The notes: generated by a model not told the origin, from the letters alone. DNA of 64,000 nt from Rosellinia necatrix (GCA_021209875.1 JAGYVD010000008.1:1-64000); one strand, 5' to 3'; shown: positions 1 to 11,550, counted from the stretch's first letter. Made by a program: numbers and translations.

Positions 1-202
1 TAACCCTAACCCTAACCCTAACCCTAACCCTAACCCTAACCCTAACCCTAACCCTAACCCTAACCCTAACCCTAACCCTAACCCTAACCCTAACCCTAAC
101 CCTAACCCTAACCCTAACCCTAACCCTAACCCTAACCCTAACCCTAACCCTAACCCTAACCCTAACCCTAACCCTAACCCTAACCCTAACCCTAACCCTA
201 AC
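1..202. repeat. Telomere, (CCCTAA)n
   Basis: About 33 perfect copies of the hexamer CCCTAA run from the first base to 202, followed by one imperfect copy (TCCTAACCCT). The C-rich strand at the left edge makes this the left end of a chromosome, with the TTAGGG strand running outward. This repeat is common to most filamentous ascomycetes. Confidence 0.99.
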
Positions 203-420
203 TCCTAACCCTGGCGCCTGCCCCAGTCAGGCTCCTAGCCCTACTTTCTAATAAAAACAAAATTATATAAAATTTAAATATTAAATAAGAATAAAATTAA
301 GTTTTAATTATTTAGGTGTTAATATTTATAAAATAATTTATATAATATAAATAATTTTATTTTTATTATTTTTTAATATTATTAAAAATAAATTACTTTT
401 TTATTTTAAAATTTATAGTT

Positions 421-665
421 AATAAGTCAGGTCAGGGGCATAAAGCTGTAAATAGCTATATTTTGCTATATAATAGTCTAGTTTATAGTATTATATGTGT
501 GTAAGTGATAAAGATAGTGGAATTCTAAGTGCAGTCCTAAAATTCCACCTATTAGTACAAGTAGGTGGGCCTAGCCCAAGTAGGTCTAGCCCAGGTGGCC
601 TGGGCCACTTTATCTAATCTTACCGTAGGGCAGCTAGTAGTGCCAAGCCTAGCACCCCTTGCCTA
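421..665. other. Less mutated subtelomeric island
   Basis: A short stretch of ordinary composition inside the AT-rich block. It contains close-set variants of a GC-rich motif (AAGTAGGTGGGCCTAGCCC, AAGTAGGTCTAGCCC, AGGTGGCCTGGGCC) near 558-605. There is no coding sequence. It may be unique-copy subtelomeric DNA that RIP did not touch. Confidence 0.5.
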
Positions 666-3600
666 CTTTAACAATATTTTATTTATATTTAATATAAAAA
701 TTATTTTAAAATTTTATTTTTAATATAATAATATTTATTTTAAATTTATAAAAAACAAATTTTATATAAAAAATAAAATATTAATAAATAAAATAAAATT
801 ATTAAATATTTTTTTAATATAATATAATATTATATCTAAATAATTTTAATTAATAATATAAATTTAATTATAAAATAAATTTAAATTTTAATGTTTATTA
901 TTTATTATTTAAGAATAATATATATATTAATTAGTTTTTTTAATATTATATTTTATATTATATATTTTTATTTTATAATAATGTTTTTTATAAATAATTA
1001 TTAAATATATTAAAAATATAATTAAAACAATTATATTTTTAATTTTTATAGATTATATGTTTATTAAAATTTAAAAAGTTTAATTTTAATATTTATAATA
1101 GTTTTAAGCTTCTAAAAATCTTTAAATTTATAACTAATTTTATATTATTAAAAATAGTTTATATTTTTATTAATATAATAATTATTTAATCAATTTTTAT
1201 ATGTTTTAAATTTTAAAATTTTATTATTTTTTATATATTATATAAGATTTTTATTTATATGTATATATATATAGTTATAAAAGTATTAATTTAATTTGTT
1301 ATTTATATATTTTAATTTATAAATTTAGTTTATTTTAATAAGATTTTAGGCTTTAATTATATTGTATGTTTAAAACTTTATTAATTAAAAATCAAAATTT
1401 TTGTAATTATATAAATATTATTATAACATTTTTTAATATTTTTATTATATATTTAATAAAAGTGCAAATTAATTTATAAAATAATACAAAATTATAAAAA
1501 CATAGTGATATTTTAAACATATTTAAAATAAAAATAAAATTTATTAAAAGTTTTTCTTAATATAATAAGGTATTAATATTTATATATATTAATTATATAA
1601 TTAAAACAATGTTAAAACATTATTCTAGTTCATATAAATAATGTTTATAAATACAGCATTAAAACCATATTTTATAAATATATTTTTTATTTAAAAATTA
1701 TAAAATAAATATTTATGCTTTTATTATAAAACTATTTCATGTTATTATTATAATATATATAATATAATAATTTTAATATTATAAAACTGTTTAAAAATTT
1801 ATATATAAAGTTTATAAATATAGTAGGTTTAATAAAAATTTATTACTTTTAAATTAATATATTTATAAAGTTTTAATTTTATAATAATATTATATATATA
1901 TTAATAATAAAATAATAATATTTAAAGTTTAATATTAAAACTTTATATAATAATATAAAAAATAAATAAGGTGAGCTTAAATAAAATTAGCTTATATAAA
2001 TTAAAATATTATAATTAAAATATATTTAAAAACTTTTTTTTAAACAGCTATATAAGCTATTATTTTATTTAGTTTAAATTATATATTAAAAAATAAAATA
2101 ATTATATATTATCTATTATTTTATATATTATAAATGCTTAAATTATTTAATATTAATATTTTAATCTTTTAAAGTTTTTATAAAAAATAATTTAATAAAT
2201 TATTAAAGTTTTTATAACTTATATTAATAAAAAACAAAAATATTATTTTAATATAGATATAAAATTTATAATAAAATAAAAAATTAATAAAAGCTATATA
2301 ATCTTGAAATTTATTTTTATATGATTTAATATATATTATTTTAAATTATTTTAAAGAATTATATAAAAAATATATAATTTTTTTCTGTGCTTTTAAAATA
2401 AATTTTTGAAATTTTATATTATTATAAAATATTATCTTATTAAATAAATATTTAATATTATATAATTATTCTATTATTTAAATATATTTAATTTAATTTT
2501 AAAAACAGTAGCCATATTAAACTATTAAATATAATTATAAAATATATATTATAAAATATTAAAAGCCTGATTATAAAAAAACTAATATTATTATATAAAA
2601 ATAAAAAATATAAAGTAAAATTCTTTAATATTTTAACAAATTAAAATATAAAAACTAAACACAGATTGAAAAATTAACTAAATATAAAAAAGAAATATAT
2701 AATTATTATAAAATAAAAATATAAAATAAAAACAGGGCTATAAAACTAGCAAAAACTTTAATATAATCTTTATATTTATAAAAATAATATATAAATATTT
2801 AATTACATGTATATAAATTAATTTAAAATAATATTTCTAGCTTAAACAAAAATTCAAAATATTTTTATTTAAAGTTTATAAAAATTAATAAGTTTAAAAT
2901 ATTATATGAAAAAAATATTTTTTATATAAGTTATTAAAACAAATTAATTTTTTATATATATTTTAAAATAATAAAGATTATTAATATTAAAAGCTAAGTT
3001 TTATATAATAAATAAAATAATATATTCAATATAAAAATCTCAGTTTTTTAAATATTATTATAATTAAATTTTATAAAACCATGAATATTTTTTAAAACTT
3101 AATATTTATATTAATAAATATATTATTTAATTAAAACTATGTTGTTTTATTTTTATTGATTTTTATAATTATTATTTTTAAAATATTTAATAATTTATTA
3201 TTTTTAAATAAAAACCAAATCTTTTATATAAATAAAATATTATAAAATAATATAATTTAATAAATAAAAATTAAATGATAATTTAATATCCTAATATTTT
3301 AATTTGATAATAATTTTAAAACTTTATTTTATTTATTATAAAACTAAGTTTATTATTTTATAAATCTAATTTTTTATATTAAAACTTTTTTAATAATTAA
3401 TTTATAATTAAAATATATTATGAAAAATTAGGTTTATAAATAAAAATAAAAAATGATAAAATTTTAAATAATTATTTTTAATAGTTTTTTATAATTTAAT
3501 AATAATATTTTTAACATTATATAACTATAAAATAAAATATAATATATTTATATTTTTTAAAAAGTTTTTAATGTTATATTTTAAAGTGTTTATATAAATA

Positions 3601-4082
3601 AATTACTAAATTAATAAAAGTATGTTTAAATTGAAAAAAACAAAGTTTTAAATTTTTATTTAATTTAAAATAAAAACTAATTTTATGATTATAATTTATA
3701 AATGTATATAAATATATTTTTATAATTAATTTTTATTATATATATTAATAAATATTTTATTTTTTATTATATGATATAAATTTTTTGTTTAAATATAATA
3801 ATATAATAATATAACTTTAAAATTTGATTTTATTTTTAAAATTTAAAACTTTAATTTATTACAAAAATATAAAATTATATTTTAATATTTATTTAATATT
3901 AAAGTTAATTATTATTAAACATATAATATTATTATTATGTTAATAATTTAAATATTAAAGAATTTTTAAGCTTAATAATATTTTTTAAACTTAAATATAT
4001 TATATTAATAATTTTAAAACAACTTATAAAAATATTTTTAAAAATATCAACAAAAATATATTTATTAAAAGCTTTAAACTTA

Positions 4083-4285
4083 TTTTAATATTTTTAACAG
4101 AAGTATCGATTAATCTGTAAGAAGATTTATTGATTATTAAAAGCGTAGTAATACTTTGGAAATGTTTAGTACAAATAATCGAATTTATTAAGAAGCTTTT
4201 ATCTGGTGTGGTAAGCCACAGGTATTTATATATATTAATCACGTGGTAAAAACGATCCTAAAGGTCGTTCCTGCCTTAAGCGCGT
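4083..4285 (+). repeat. Dispersed repeat, copy A
   Basis: About 200 bp here align in the same orientation with 45331-45525, sharing blocks such as GATTAATCTRTAA, AAGATTTATT and AAGCTTTTAT. Most differences are C/T or G/A changes, and copy A is the less mutated one. It is a member of an interspersed family whose class I cannot tell. A small open frame of 72 codons at 4024-4242 on the minus strand overlaps it but looks like chance. Confidence 0.6.
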
Positions 4286-4395
4286 AGCGCTTGCAAGTGC
4301 GGCATTAGAACTGCACTTTGCATATATGCATCCTCTGTTTAAAAGATCCCTAAAATAAGGATTCCTGGCTTAATTGCCAAGGCGTTCTATACTAC
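4255..4395. other. Less mutated island with short inverted repeats
   Basis: This island directly follows the dispersed repeat. It holds short inverted repeats that could fold: AAGTGC..GCACTT around 4294-4319 and CCTGGC..GCCAAGG around 4365-4383. It does not fold into a tRNA that I can recognise. It may be the end of the same transposable element as copy A. Confidence 0.35.
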
Positions 4396-5557
4396 TGTTA
4401 TAATATTGTAATATAATAATTAAAATTATAAACATTTTTAAAAAAAAATTAAAAATAATATAAACTTTTATTATTTTATTATAAAATAAAATAATATTAT
4501 TAATTTAATTTTTAATTTAGTTAAATTATACTTTTTATTTAAATTAAAATATAAAGTTTTATATTTATATTAAAATTTTATATAATTTTTATATATAAAT
4601 ATAAAAAAATATAATTAAAAATATTATAACTATAATTATTTTAAGTTTTATATTTTAATTTAAACAAATTATAAAATAAATTATAAAACCTTGCTTTAAA
4701 AAAATCATTATTTATTTATTTAATTTATAAAATTATTTATTATATAATATATTAACATTTTTAATTAACTAATATTATAAAATAGAATTTTAATAAATAA
4801 TAATATTATATATTATTTAATTTAAATGTTATTATATTTAATATATTGTTTTATTTTATTAATATAATTAATATTATAATTATTTAATATAAATAAAAAT
4901 ATTTTAAGCTATTTTAAAAAATATATTTTTATATATAATAATAATAATTTTTAATAAAAAATAAACTTTAATTTAAAGCTAAATAAATTCTATATTCTTA
5001 TATAATTAAAACTATTTATAATAATATAATATAATTATTAAAAATTTATTTATATAAAAATATAATTAAGTTTTATTTTATTATATAATTTTAAGATTTA
5101 TAATAAAATAATGTTAAAATACAATTTTTTTTTCTATTTATTTAATATAATTATTTTATATAAATAAATATAAGTAAAACAAATTTAAAATTATATAAGC
5201 TTTTATTAAATTAATTTAATACTTTATTTATATTTTTAATATAAATCTTTTTAATTTTAGAAAAAATATAGTTTTAGTTTTTTAATTTAAAAAAACATTT
5301 ATAATTATAAAAGTTTATTCTTTATATAATTTTATTATTATATATAATTTTTTTATATGTTATAAAAATAATATTATTAAATATTATAATTTTTATTAAT
5401 ATTTTTAATATATATTTTAATATTAATTTAATTTTATATAAATTAATAATTTATATATTTTTATTTTTATAATTATTTATATTGTTTTATTTTTTTATTT
5501 TTAAAATTATAAATATTAATATAATTAATTAAATAATTTAATTTAAATAAAATATTA

Positions 5558-5815
5558 AATTTATTAAATTTATTGAATTTATTGCATTTATTGCATTTAT
5601 TAGATTTATTGAATTTATTTAATTTATTTATTTAATTTATTTAATTTATTTAATTTATTCAATTTATTTAATTTATTTAATTTATTTAATTTATTCAATT
5701 TATTTAATTTATTTAATTTATTTAATTTATTCAATTTATTTAATTTATTTAATTTATTTAATTTATTTCATTTATTGCATTTATTTAATTTATTTCATTT
5801 ATTTCATTAATATAT
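5558..5815. repeat. 9-bp AT tandem array with 36-bp higher-order unit
   Basis: Units of the form ATTTATTTA are repeated about 28 times. In the central part every fourth unit carries a C (ATTCAATTT), with the variant at about 5657, 5693 and 5729. That spacing of exactly 36 bp shows that blocks of four units were copied together. The left end uses G-containing variants (GAATTTATT, GCATTTATT). Confidence 0.85.
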
Positions 5816-5827
5816 TAATAATAGCTT

Positions 5828-6165
5828 TTAACTGGCAGTAATCACAACATATAACTGGCTGTTTTAATAAGCTGTATTTCTACAGGTCTATGGCTACCTG
5901 GCATATTAACATTTTACCGGCTGTTTTTATTGGGTGTATCCCTGTGGGTCTGACTAGCAGGGACACCTATATGTAACTGGCTGTTTTTATTGGCTGCAGC
6001 CCTGCAGGTGGGTGACTGGCAGGGATAGCGACACGTAACGGGCTGTTTTTATTGGGTGCAGCCCTGCGGGCCTGTGACTGGCAGGGATAGCGACACGTAA
6101 CCGGCTGTTTTTATTGGGTGCAGCCCTGCGGGTCTGCAACTAGCAGGGATAGCGACACGCAACCT
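5828..6165. repeat. 62-bp subtelomeric minisatellite
   Basis: Five to six head-to-tail copies of a unit built on GGCTGTTTTTATTGGGTGCA, then CCCTGCGGGTCTG, then CTGGCAGGGATAGCGACACG. The anchor GGCTGTTTT recurs near 5857, 5919, 5979, 6041 and 6103, giving spacings of 60 to 62 bp. Copies on the telomere side are more diverged and AT-shifted, while those nearest the genes are almost identical. It marks the boundary between the RIP block and the gene island. Confidence 0.9.
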
Positions 6166-6865
6166 AGGCTTTTAATTGGCCAGTTTTTTTTGTATGGCAG
6201 AAAATCAGCAAAATTTTGACTAAGTTAACAGCCAACAGCAGTGGCAACCCTAACCCGCAAGCAAAGAGCAATTTATATTACAGCCAGTCCAGCTAGACAG
6301 CCTCTGGCTGTTTATATAAGGGTAGAAAACTAACTACTGAAAAATCGACCTGTATAACAAAACACAAGCTAAATAGTCAGTTTATCTGTATGTTTGTTTC
6401 TCTGTAGTTAACCCCATCACTTTTTTTGCAATTTTTGTCATGCTTGTAAGCTTGCTTTAAGCCTTCAAAAAAATTCTTTAAATATAAAAATATCCTCACA
6501 TAGTTTTCCTTCAATCAACGCTTATAAAAGAAATATTTTGCTGCATATCAAAAAATGTACGACCCATAGTATTGCGTGGTTACCTACTACAGTGGACGCC
6601 CATGTTAATTACTAGGTCTCCCTCCCGTCTACAACTTTGCTTTTCAACCAACACACAGGCTGGTATTAATGCATAAATAAACGCGACTTGTGACGCCCTT
6701 TAAAACATGTGCCTTATCTTCAAATCAGAGAGTTAATGAGCTTAGCGCTTATCGGTTCCAGCAGCCCCAAAAAGACTAACCAGCTCAGGCGCACCCCGGC
6801 TTCTAGCTAGGCCTCGACTTAGACCCGAACGACTTGCCTGGAAGTTGCTCGCATACATGTAAATC
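6166..6865. other. Intergenic region upstream of the kinase gene
   Basis: No coding sequence is supported here. It has a short internal telomere-like stretch (AACCCTAACCC, 6246-6256). The last 150 bp or so should hold the promoter and leader of the kinase gene. I see no clear TATA box. Confidence 0.5.
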
Positions 6866-9178
6866 TTGCCACCACAAATGCCTCTGTTACCACAAGCAAA
6901 AGATATCATTTCCAAGCTCCCACTCAAAGACACTCTTGATCATATTCGACAGAGATTACACGACTACGATGATGCGAATCCGCGCCAAGAAGACATCGCC
7001 TGTCTCCTATCGGCTTTGTTCGGCTTACCAACCGCGCTCCGTCTCTCTTCTCCCGACGGAAGCGGTGATGTGGCAACTAAACTATTCTCCATATACAAAC
7101 ACGTTCGGGAAGGTTTAGTAAAGCTCGACTATTTCTGTGGCCTTGTCCGCCATGTCGTCCTGAAGTCCTCCGACATTGACATCTGGGAAGCCGTTTTTGA
7201 CATCATCGACACCCTTGGCGCCCTCACGGCTCCCCCGTCCAGTATCGCGCCGACCTTTCAAGGAACGCCTATCAGGTCCAGCCCAAGGCGATTTTCGGAA
7301 GGCGAAACGCGCGATATTATCGAAAGGGAGCTGTTCTTTGAGATCAGGGACTGCACCTTCCGCGACGTGGGGGGATTCTGCGACAAGTTTTTCAACACGA
7401 AGAGCTGGGACAAAGGACAGAAGGAAATGTTAGAGGGTGTGATAGCAGAGCATGACGGAAGCAGGTGGAGGTCGTTCCCGCCCGTTCAAAGAGAAGAGCT
7501 AATCTGGGACTGGCTCCGTTCGCTGGAAGACCGCTTCTTGAGCGGTGCGCCGCATAAGCTCCATACCACCAAGACGGCCCATCAGTTTAAGGAACGCAAA
7601 GGCCAGATGGATATCTTCTTCCAGACGCGTTCGCTAGACGCGAGCGGCACATTCGAATATAAGCATGTCCTTGTTGTCGGAGAGCAAAAATTGTCCTACG
7701 ACACGGGTCGCTTCAAAGCAGACTTTCTCCAGCTTACGCGTCTTGTACGAGGCATTTTCACTGACCAGCCGACACGCCGATTCGTTCACGCATTCACCCT
7801 CAGTGCTTCCATCATGGAGCTGTGGGTCTTCGACCGATCTGGGGCGTACAGCTCGGGCGCCTTCGACATTCACGACGAGCCCGACATATTTGCGCGTGCT
7901 CTCGTCAGCTACGCCACGATGGACGCTTGTGCCATGGGCTTAGACGCGTTTATCGAGCGGGAGGGTAATCATCACTACGTCACGGTGGACGACGTAGACG
8001 GCAATGAAATTAGAATCAGGCTGTCCAGACCAATCGTGAGGCAGAAGGCCATCGTCTGCCGCGGGACCACGTGTTACAAGACCCAAGATAGTCATGTTGC
8101 CAAGTTCTCATGGGCATCAGACAAGCGCAAGCTAGAAGTGGAACAGCTCAGGCTAGCCGAGACTCGCGGCGTCAGGGGGGTAGCAAAGGTCGTAGCGTAC
8201 CGTCAGATCACCACCCTCGCCGAGCTGCGGCAAGGTCTGGAGTTTCGGAAGCGGCACAAGTTTCGTAATGAAGATGTTCACTTTGAAGATCTGCCGTCAG
8301 TAGGAACCATAAACACATCAAGCTACAAGCGAAAGTCGGCGTCCGATCACCGGTCTGATACGTCGGAATCTAAAAAGCCACGGTCCAATAGCCAGCAGCC
8401 GACACCGGTGGTTCAAAAGCAGAACAGCAGACAGATAATCAACACGGGCAAGCCCAGTCTATACAACTCCGACGGAGACATGTGGGAGAATACGATTTAT
8501 TCCTGCCTCGTCATCTCGCCGGCCGGCCGGGTGATCAGCGACTTCCGGACGGTCAACGAACTGCTGGCAGCGATACGGGATGCCATCAAAGCACACCAGT
8601 CACTATATAAGACGGGCAATATACTACACCGTGACATTTCTTCGAATAACATCATTATAACAAAACCCGAGACGGCAGACGGCTTTAACGGCATGCTCAT
8701 CGACCTTGACCTGGCTAAGATAAGAGACAGCGGCCCGAGCGGGGCCCGGCACCAGACCGGCACGATGCAGTTTATGGCGGTAGAAGTACTGCGCAAGACC
8801 GATCACACCTACCGCCACGACCTCGAGTCCTTCTTCTACGTACTACTCTGGATGTGCGCGCGCCAATCGTGGAGGAACGGGTTCGCTCGTGGAGAGAAGC
8901 CGCCCGGGGGAAGCATTCTACGGAGGTGGGAGATGGGAACATTCCATTCTATCGCAGATGCCAAGGAGGGCCACATGATGGCAAATAGTATCAAGAGAAT
9001 TATGGGTGAATTTCCAAGATCGTTAGATATTGTGAAGCCGCTCTGTCTGAAGATCAGAAAAATCATTTTCCCCTTAAACAAAGACGAAGAAATGAGCTTT
9101 GGGACCCCTGCAGGAGACCCTGATCAACTCTACAACCCTATCATAGCCGCGTTTGATGATGCTGTTAATAATTTGTAG
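6866..9178 (+). CDS. FunK1-type fungal protein kinase
   Basis: Uninterrupted 770-residue frame. The C-terminal half is a protein kinase fold of the fungal-specific FunK1 type: an ATP-lysine candidate at K413 (HVAKF), catalytic loop HRDISSNNI with H588, D590 and N595, a metal-binding IDLD at 612-615 in place of DFG, GTMQFMAVEVL (632-642) in place of the APE segment, and RHDLESFFYVLLW (650-662), typical of the family. A basic, serine-rich linker with a possible nuclear signal (KRKSA..SKKPRS) lies around 485-505. The N-terminal 220 residues lack a motif I recognise. The key catalytic residues are present, so it is probably an active kinase; substrates are unknown for this family. A second Met five codons in is an equally possible start. 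It is the most telomere-proximal intact gene. Confidence 0.9.
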   Translation: MPPQMPLLPQAKDIISKLPLKDTLDHIRQRLHDYDDANPRQEDIACLLSALFGLPTALRLSSPDGSGDVATKLFSIYKHVREGLVKLDYFCGLVRHVVLKSSDIDIWEAVFDIIDTLGALTAPPSSIAPTFQGTPIRSSPRRFSEGETRDIIERELFFEIRDCTFRDVGGFCDKFFNTKSWDKGQKEMLEGVIAEHDGSRWRSFPPVQREELIWDWLRSLEDRFLSGAPHKLHTTKTAHQFKERKGQMDIFFQTRSLDASGTFEYKHVLVVGEQKLSYDTGRFKADFLQLTRLVRGIFTDQPTRRFVHAFTLSASIMELWVFDRSGAYSSGAFDIHDEPDIFARALVSYATMDACAMGLDAFIEREGNHHYVTVDDVDGNEIRIRLSRPIVRQKAIVCRGTTCYKTQDSHVAKFSWASDKRKLEVEQLRLAETRGVRGVAKVVAYRQITTLAELRQGLEFRKRHKFRNEDVHFEDLPSVGTINTSSYKRKSASDHRSDTSESKKPRSNSQQPTPVVQKQNSRQIINTGKPSLYNSDGDMWENTIYSCLVISPAGRVISDFRTVNELLAAIRDAIKAHQSLYKTGNILHRDISSNNIIITKPETADGFNGMLIDLDLAKIRDSGPSGARHQTGTMQFMAVEVLRKTDHTYRHDLESFFYVLLWMCARQSWRNGFARGEKPPGGSILRRWEMGTFHSIADAKEGHMMANSIKRIMGEFPRSLDIVKPLCLKIRKIIFPLNKDEEMSFGTPAGDPDQLYNPIIAAFDDAVNNL

Positions 9179-10015
9179 GGAATTCCTCTCGAGATGGAGT
9201 TATGACCCATTTTATAAGTGCCTGTCCGCCTTAGATGATGGCTGTTGTGATAGAGATGAAGCAGAATAAACTTATGAATAGTTATTTGCTAGATAGGTTT
9301 GAAGAGAAGTTCTACCTTAGTTCAAGGCTACTATGGAAAGACTTGAGTTTTCCTTTGTAAGTTTATTGATAGACAGCATGAACTGTTTATATTTATAACG
9401 GGCTAAGTGATAATTAGAAATGTTGGCATTTGTAGCACTTTAGATAGTGTTCTTCTTGCCTAGGCCCTAGTAATGCTGCGCCTACTTTCAGGAGGATAAA
9501 GCATATAGCAAGGTATTAGCTACTTCATAGGATAGCTTTGATAATATGTTTATATATAAAGACTAACTAAATACTTTTAATTTAAAAAATAAGCCTAAGA
9601 TGTTATAAAATGAAATAATATATAAATAAATAAGATGCTGATTAATATAATTATAGCTGTTATATTATTTATAATGGCTGCAATAACAGCTGTTGGTGCA
9701 GAGCCCAACTATACCTAGAAGAGAACTATATACAGAGCCGACGGCCAGGATTCCTACTTGTTTATACCACTGGCCATTCACTACATGACTGGCCTGCCAC
9801 ATTCACTAGCACTGTCAGACACCTAGACTAGACGTTAATACTACTACTACTACTACTTCGTACCAACACCCACCTAGCCGCGGAGCCAATCAGGGACCGC
9901 TATGGCCACCCAGCCATGCAGCCAATCAGCGGCTATCATGGCTGTGGGCCATAACATATATTATTCACTTTAATAACTTGTATATTATTATTATGATATT
10001 ATTTAGTTATAACAT

Positions 10016-10050
<35 letters not shown>

Positions 10051-10388
10051 TCTAAGAGTATATAGCATGTATGTCTGTATAGCTTGGTTGTCCTATGTCT
10101 TATTTGTTTTTTATAATAAAAAATCATTAACTCAGATGATTGTTATAAATAAATCTTAATATTTTATTTCATCAATTCCTCTGTTAGTTATAGCACCCCC
10201 ATTAGCACTATTGCCTCTGTAAAGGACACCCATCCTGATACTCCGCCTTTGGTTTTTAGGCACGTAACCTTGCTCCCGTTAGTTACCCCGCCATCAATTT
10301 CCAAAACCACCATTAAGACAAGCACCTGCCTCTCTATCTATCGTCGCTATCACAACAAGCAGAACGAAACCAACGAACAGGACGGACC
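9179..10388. other. Intergenic, with (ACT)n and (TA)n microsatellites
   Basis: No coding region is supported. It contains an (ACT) run at about 9838-9857 and a (TA) run at about 10020-10045. The part from 9540 to 10180 is AT-rich and looks mildly RIP-affected. The last 180 bp is pyrimidine-rich and leads into the PDCD5 start, where GACCATGG is a good initiation context. Confidence 0.6.
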
Positions 10389-11195
10389 ATGGCTGACGCC
10401 GAGCTAGAACAAGTACGCTGTCACATCAACCCCGCCTCGCTCCTTTTTGCTACTACGCCATTGCCACCTGAACCAAGACCCGGCCGACTGACCAGCCAAA
10501 ACAAACCAGATCCGCAAAGCCCGCCTGGAGCAACTCAAGGCGCAGAAGGGAGGCACATCGCAAGGAGGCGTGTCCGGGGGACAGAGCCAAGCCGAAGCGC
10601 AGCAACAGTAAGCCCTCGAGGATCCCGTTCGCGTCCCCTGTCCTACCCTATCCTATCCTACCCCCATGCCCGACCCATGATTGCCATCTCCGACCTGTTG
10701 GGCGTGCCAGACACGCCGGCATTCACGTCACGACTCGGCTGTTTTATAACCGACACCGACAACTACTAATGCGTAAGCAGGCAAGAAGGTATCTATCCAC
10801 CATGACATGACAAACATCAGTCCTACGTGTACCCAAAAAAAAAGACACACACACACACACACACACCCTCCTTTGTCCTATCCCGTTTCTAACAATCCGT
10901 GCGACCCCGCCCCATCCCAGCCGAGGCGCGCCAGTCGATCCTGAACCAGATCCTGCACCCGGAGGCGGCGGACCGGCTCGGGCGCATCCGGCTCGTCAAG
11001 GAGTCGCGGGCGGCCGACGTGGAGGACCGGCTGATCGCGCTCGCGCGCGCCGGCCAGCTGCGCCAGAAGGTCACCGAGGCCCAGCTCAAGGAGCTCCTGT
11101 CGGCCGTGGCCGAGAACCGTGAGGAGGAGAAGATCGTCGTGGACCGCCGGAAGGGCTGGGACGACGAGGACGACGACGACCTGTTGGACTTGTGA
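10389..11195 (+). CDS. PDCD5/TFAR19-family DNA-binding protein, four exons
   Basis: My gene model joins exons 10389-10412, 10510-10607, 10781-10788 and 10921-11195. It gives 405 nt, or 134 residues, in one frame. The protein starts MADAELEQIRKARLEQ, has a Gly/Gln-rich linker, then the helical core (EARQSILNQILHPEAADRL, then GQLRQKVTEAQLKELL), and ends in an acidic tail (GWDDEDDDDLLDL). This is the usual shape and length of fungal PDCD5 proteins, small nuclear and cytosolic proteins linked in animals to apoptosis and chaperonin binding. The introns end in AG, with CTGAC at 10488-10492 in the first, ACTAAT before the second acceptor and CTAAC near 10890 in the third. The third exon of only 8 nt is needed to keep the frame. 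Long frames on the opposite strand are shadows. Confidence 0.92.
10781..10788 (+). other. Microexon of the PDCD5-like gene (8 nt)
   Basis: The 8 bases GCAAGAAG are preceded by an acceptor (TAAGCAG, with TACTAAT just upstream) and followed by a donor (GTATCT). Joining exon 2 (ending CA) directly to exon 4 (starting CCGAG) shifts the frame. Inserting the 8 nt restores it and gives ..QQQQEAEARQ.., the sequence expected in this family just before the conserved core. RNA evidence is not available to me. Confidence 0.8.
10845..10866. repeat. (CA)n microsatellite in PDCD5 intron 3
   Basis: About ten CA dinucleotides follow a run of A, inside the intron between the microexon and the last exon. Confidence 0.9.
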
Positions 11196-11550
11196 AGGGG
11201 GGTGGAGGGGTGGAGGGGGGGGGGGGGGGGAGGTTCGTGGTAGGTGAACGGATGAAATGAAGGGACGGACAGCAGATTGAGGACGGAAGGGGTAGTAAGA
11301 CAAAGGCAACGACGAGTAGAAATTTGCATGGCATGGCGTTTCTCGGTGGCAGATCGGTGGCTTCATGGGCAAGCACCCTGTATCTCTCTCTATCTGGTTT
11401 ATGGTACAAGGTAGTAAACTAGCACGGCACAACTAATTATACACAACACACCCGCGTATCTCCCAGCCTGTATCCCATGTCTATCTTTATTATTATCATG
11501 GTCATCATTTACCACGTCGCTCATTTACCCCATCCTAAGCCGAGTCGAGC

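Larger units (their letters stand above)
203..5557. other. RIP-mutated AT-rich subtelomere
   Basis: This stretch is almost wholly A and T, with no credible coding region: stop codons are dense in all six frames. The composition fits repeats destroyed by repeat-induced point mutation. Two islands keep normal bases (about 421-665 and 4083-4395) and are listed separately. Nothing else is recognisable; the transposon families once present cannot be named from this sequence. Confidence 0.8.

Noticed and set aside
4255..4395. A tRNA or other structured RNA in the subtelomeric island
   Set aside because: Short inverted repeats exist, but no cloverleaf or known consensus fits.
5558..6165. CRISPR-like array
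   Set aside because: The repeats are contiguous tandem units without unique spacers, and the genome is eukaryotic.
6246..6256. Interstitial telomere array
   Set aside because: Less than two repeat units; too short to infer a fused or healed end.
10878..11432. Long minus-strand frames (184, 146 and 107 codons) opposite the PDCD5 last exon
   Set aside because: Shadows of a GC-rich coding exon; they read Pro/Ser runs from the poly-G tract and show no family motif.
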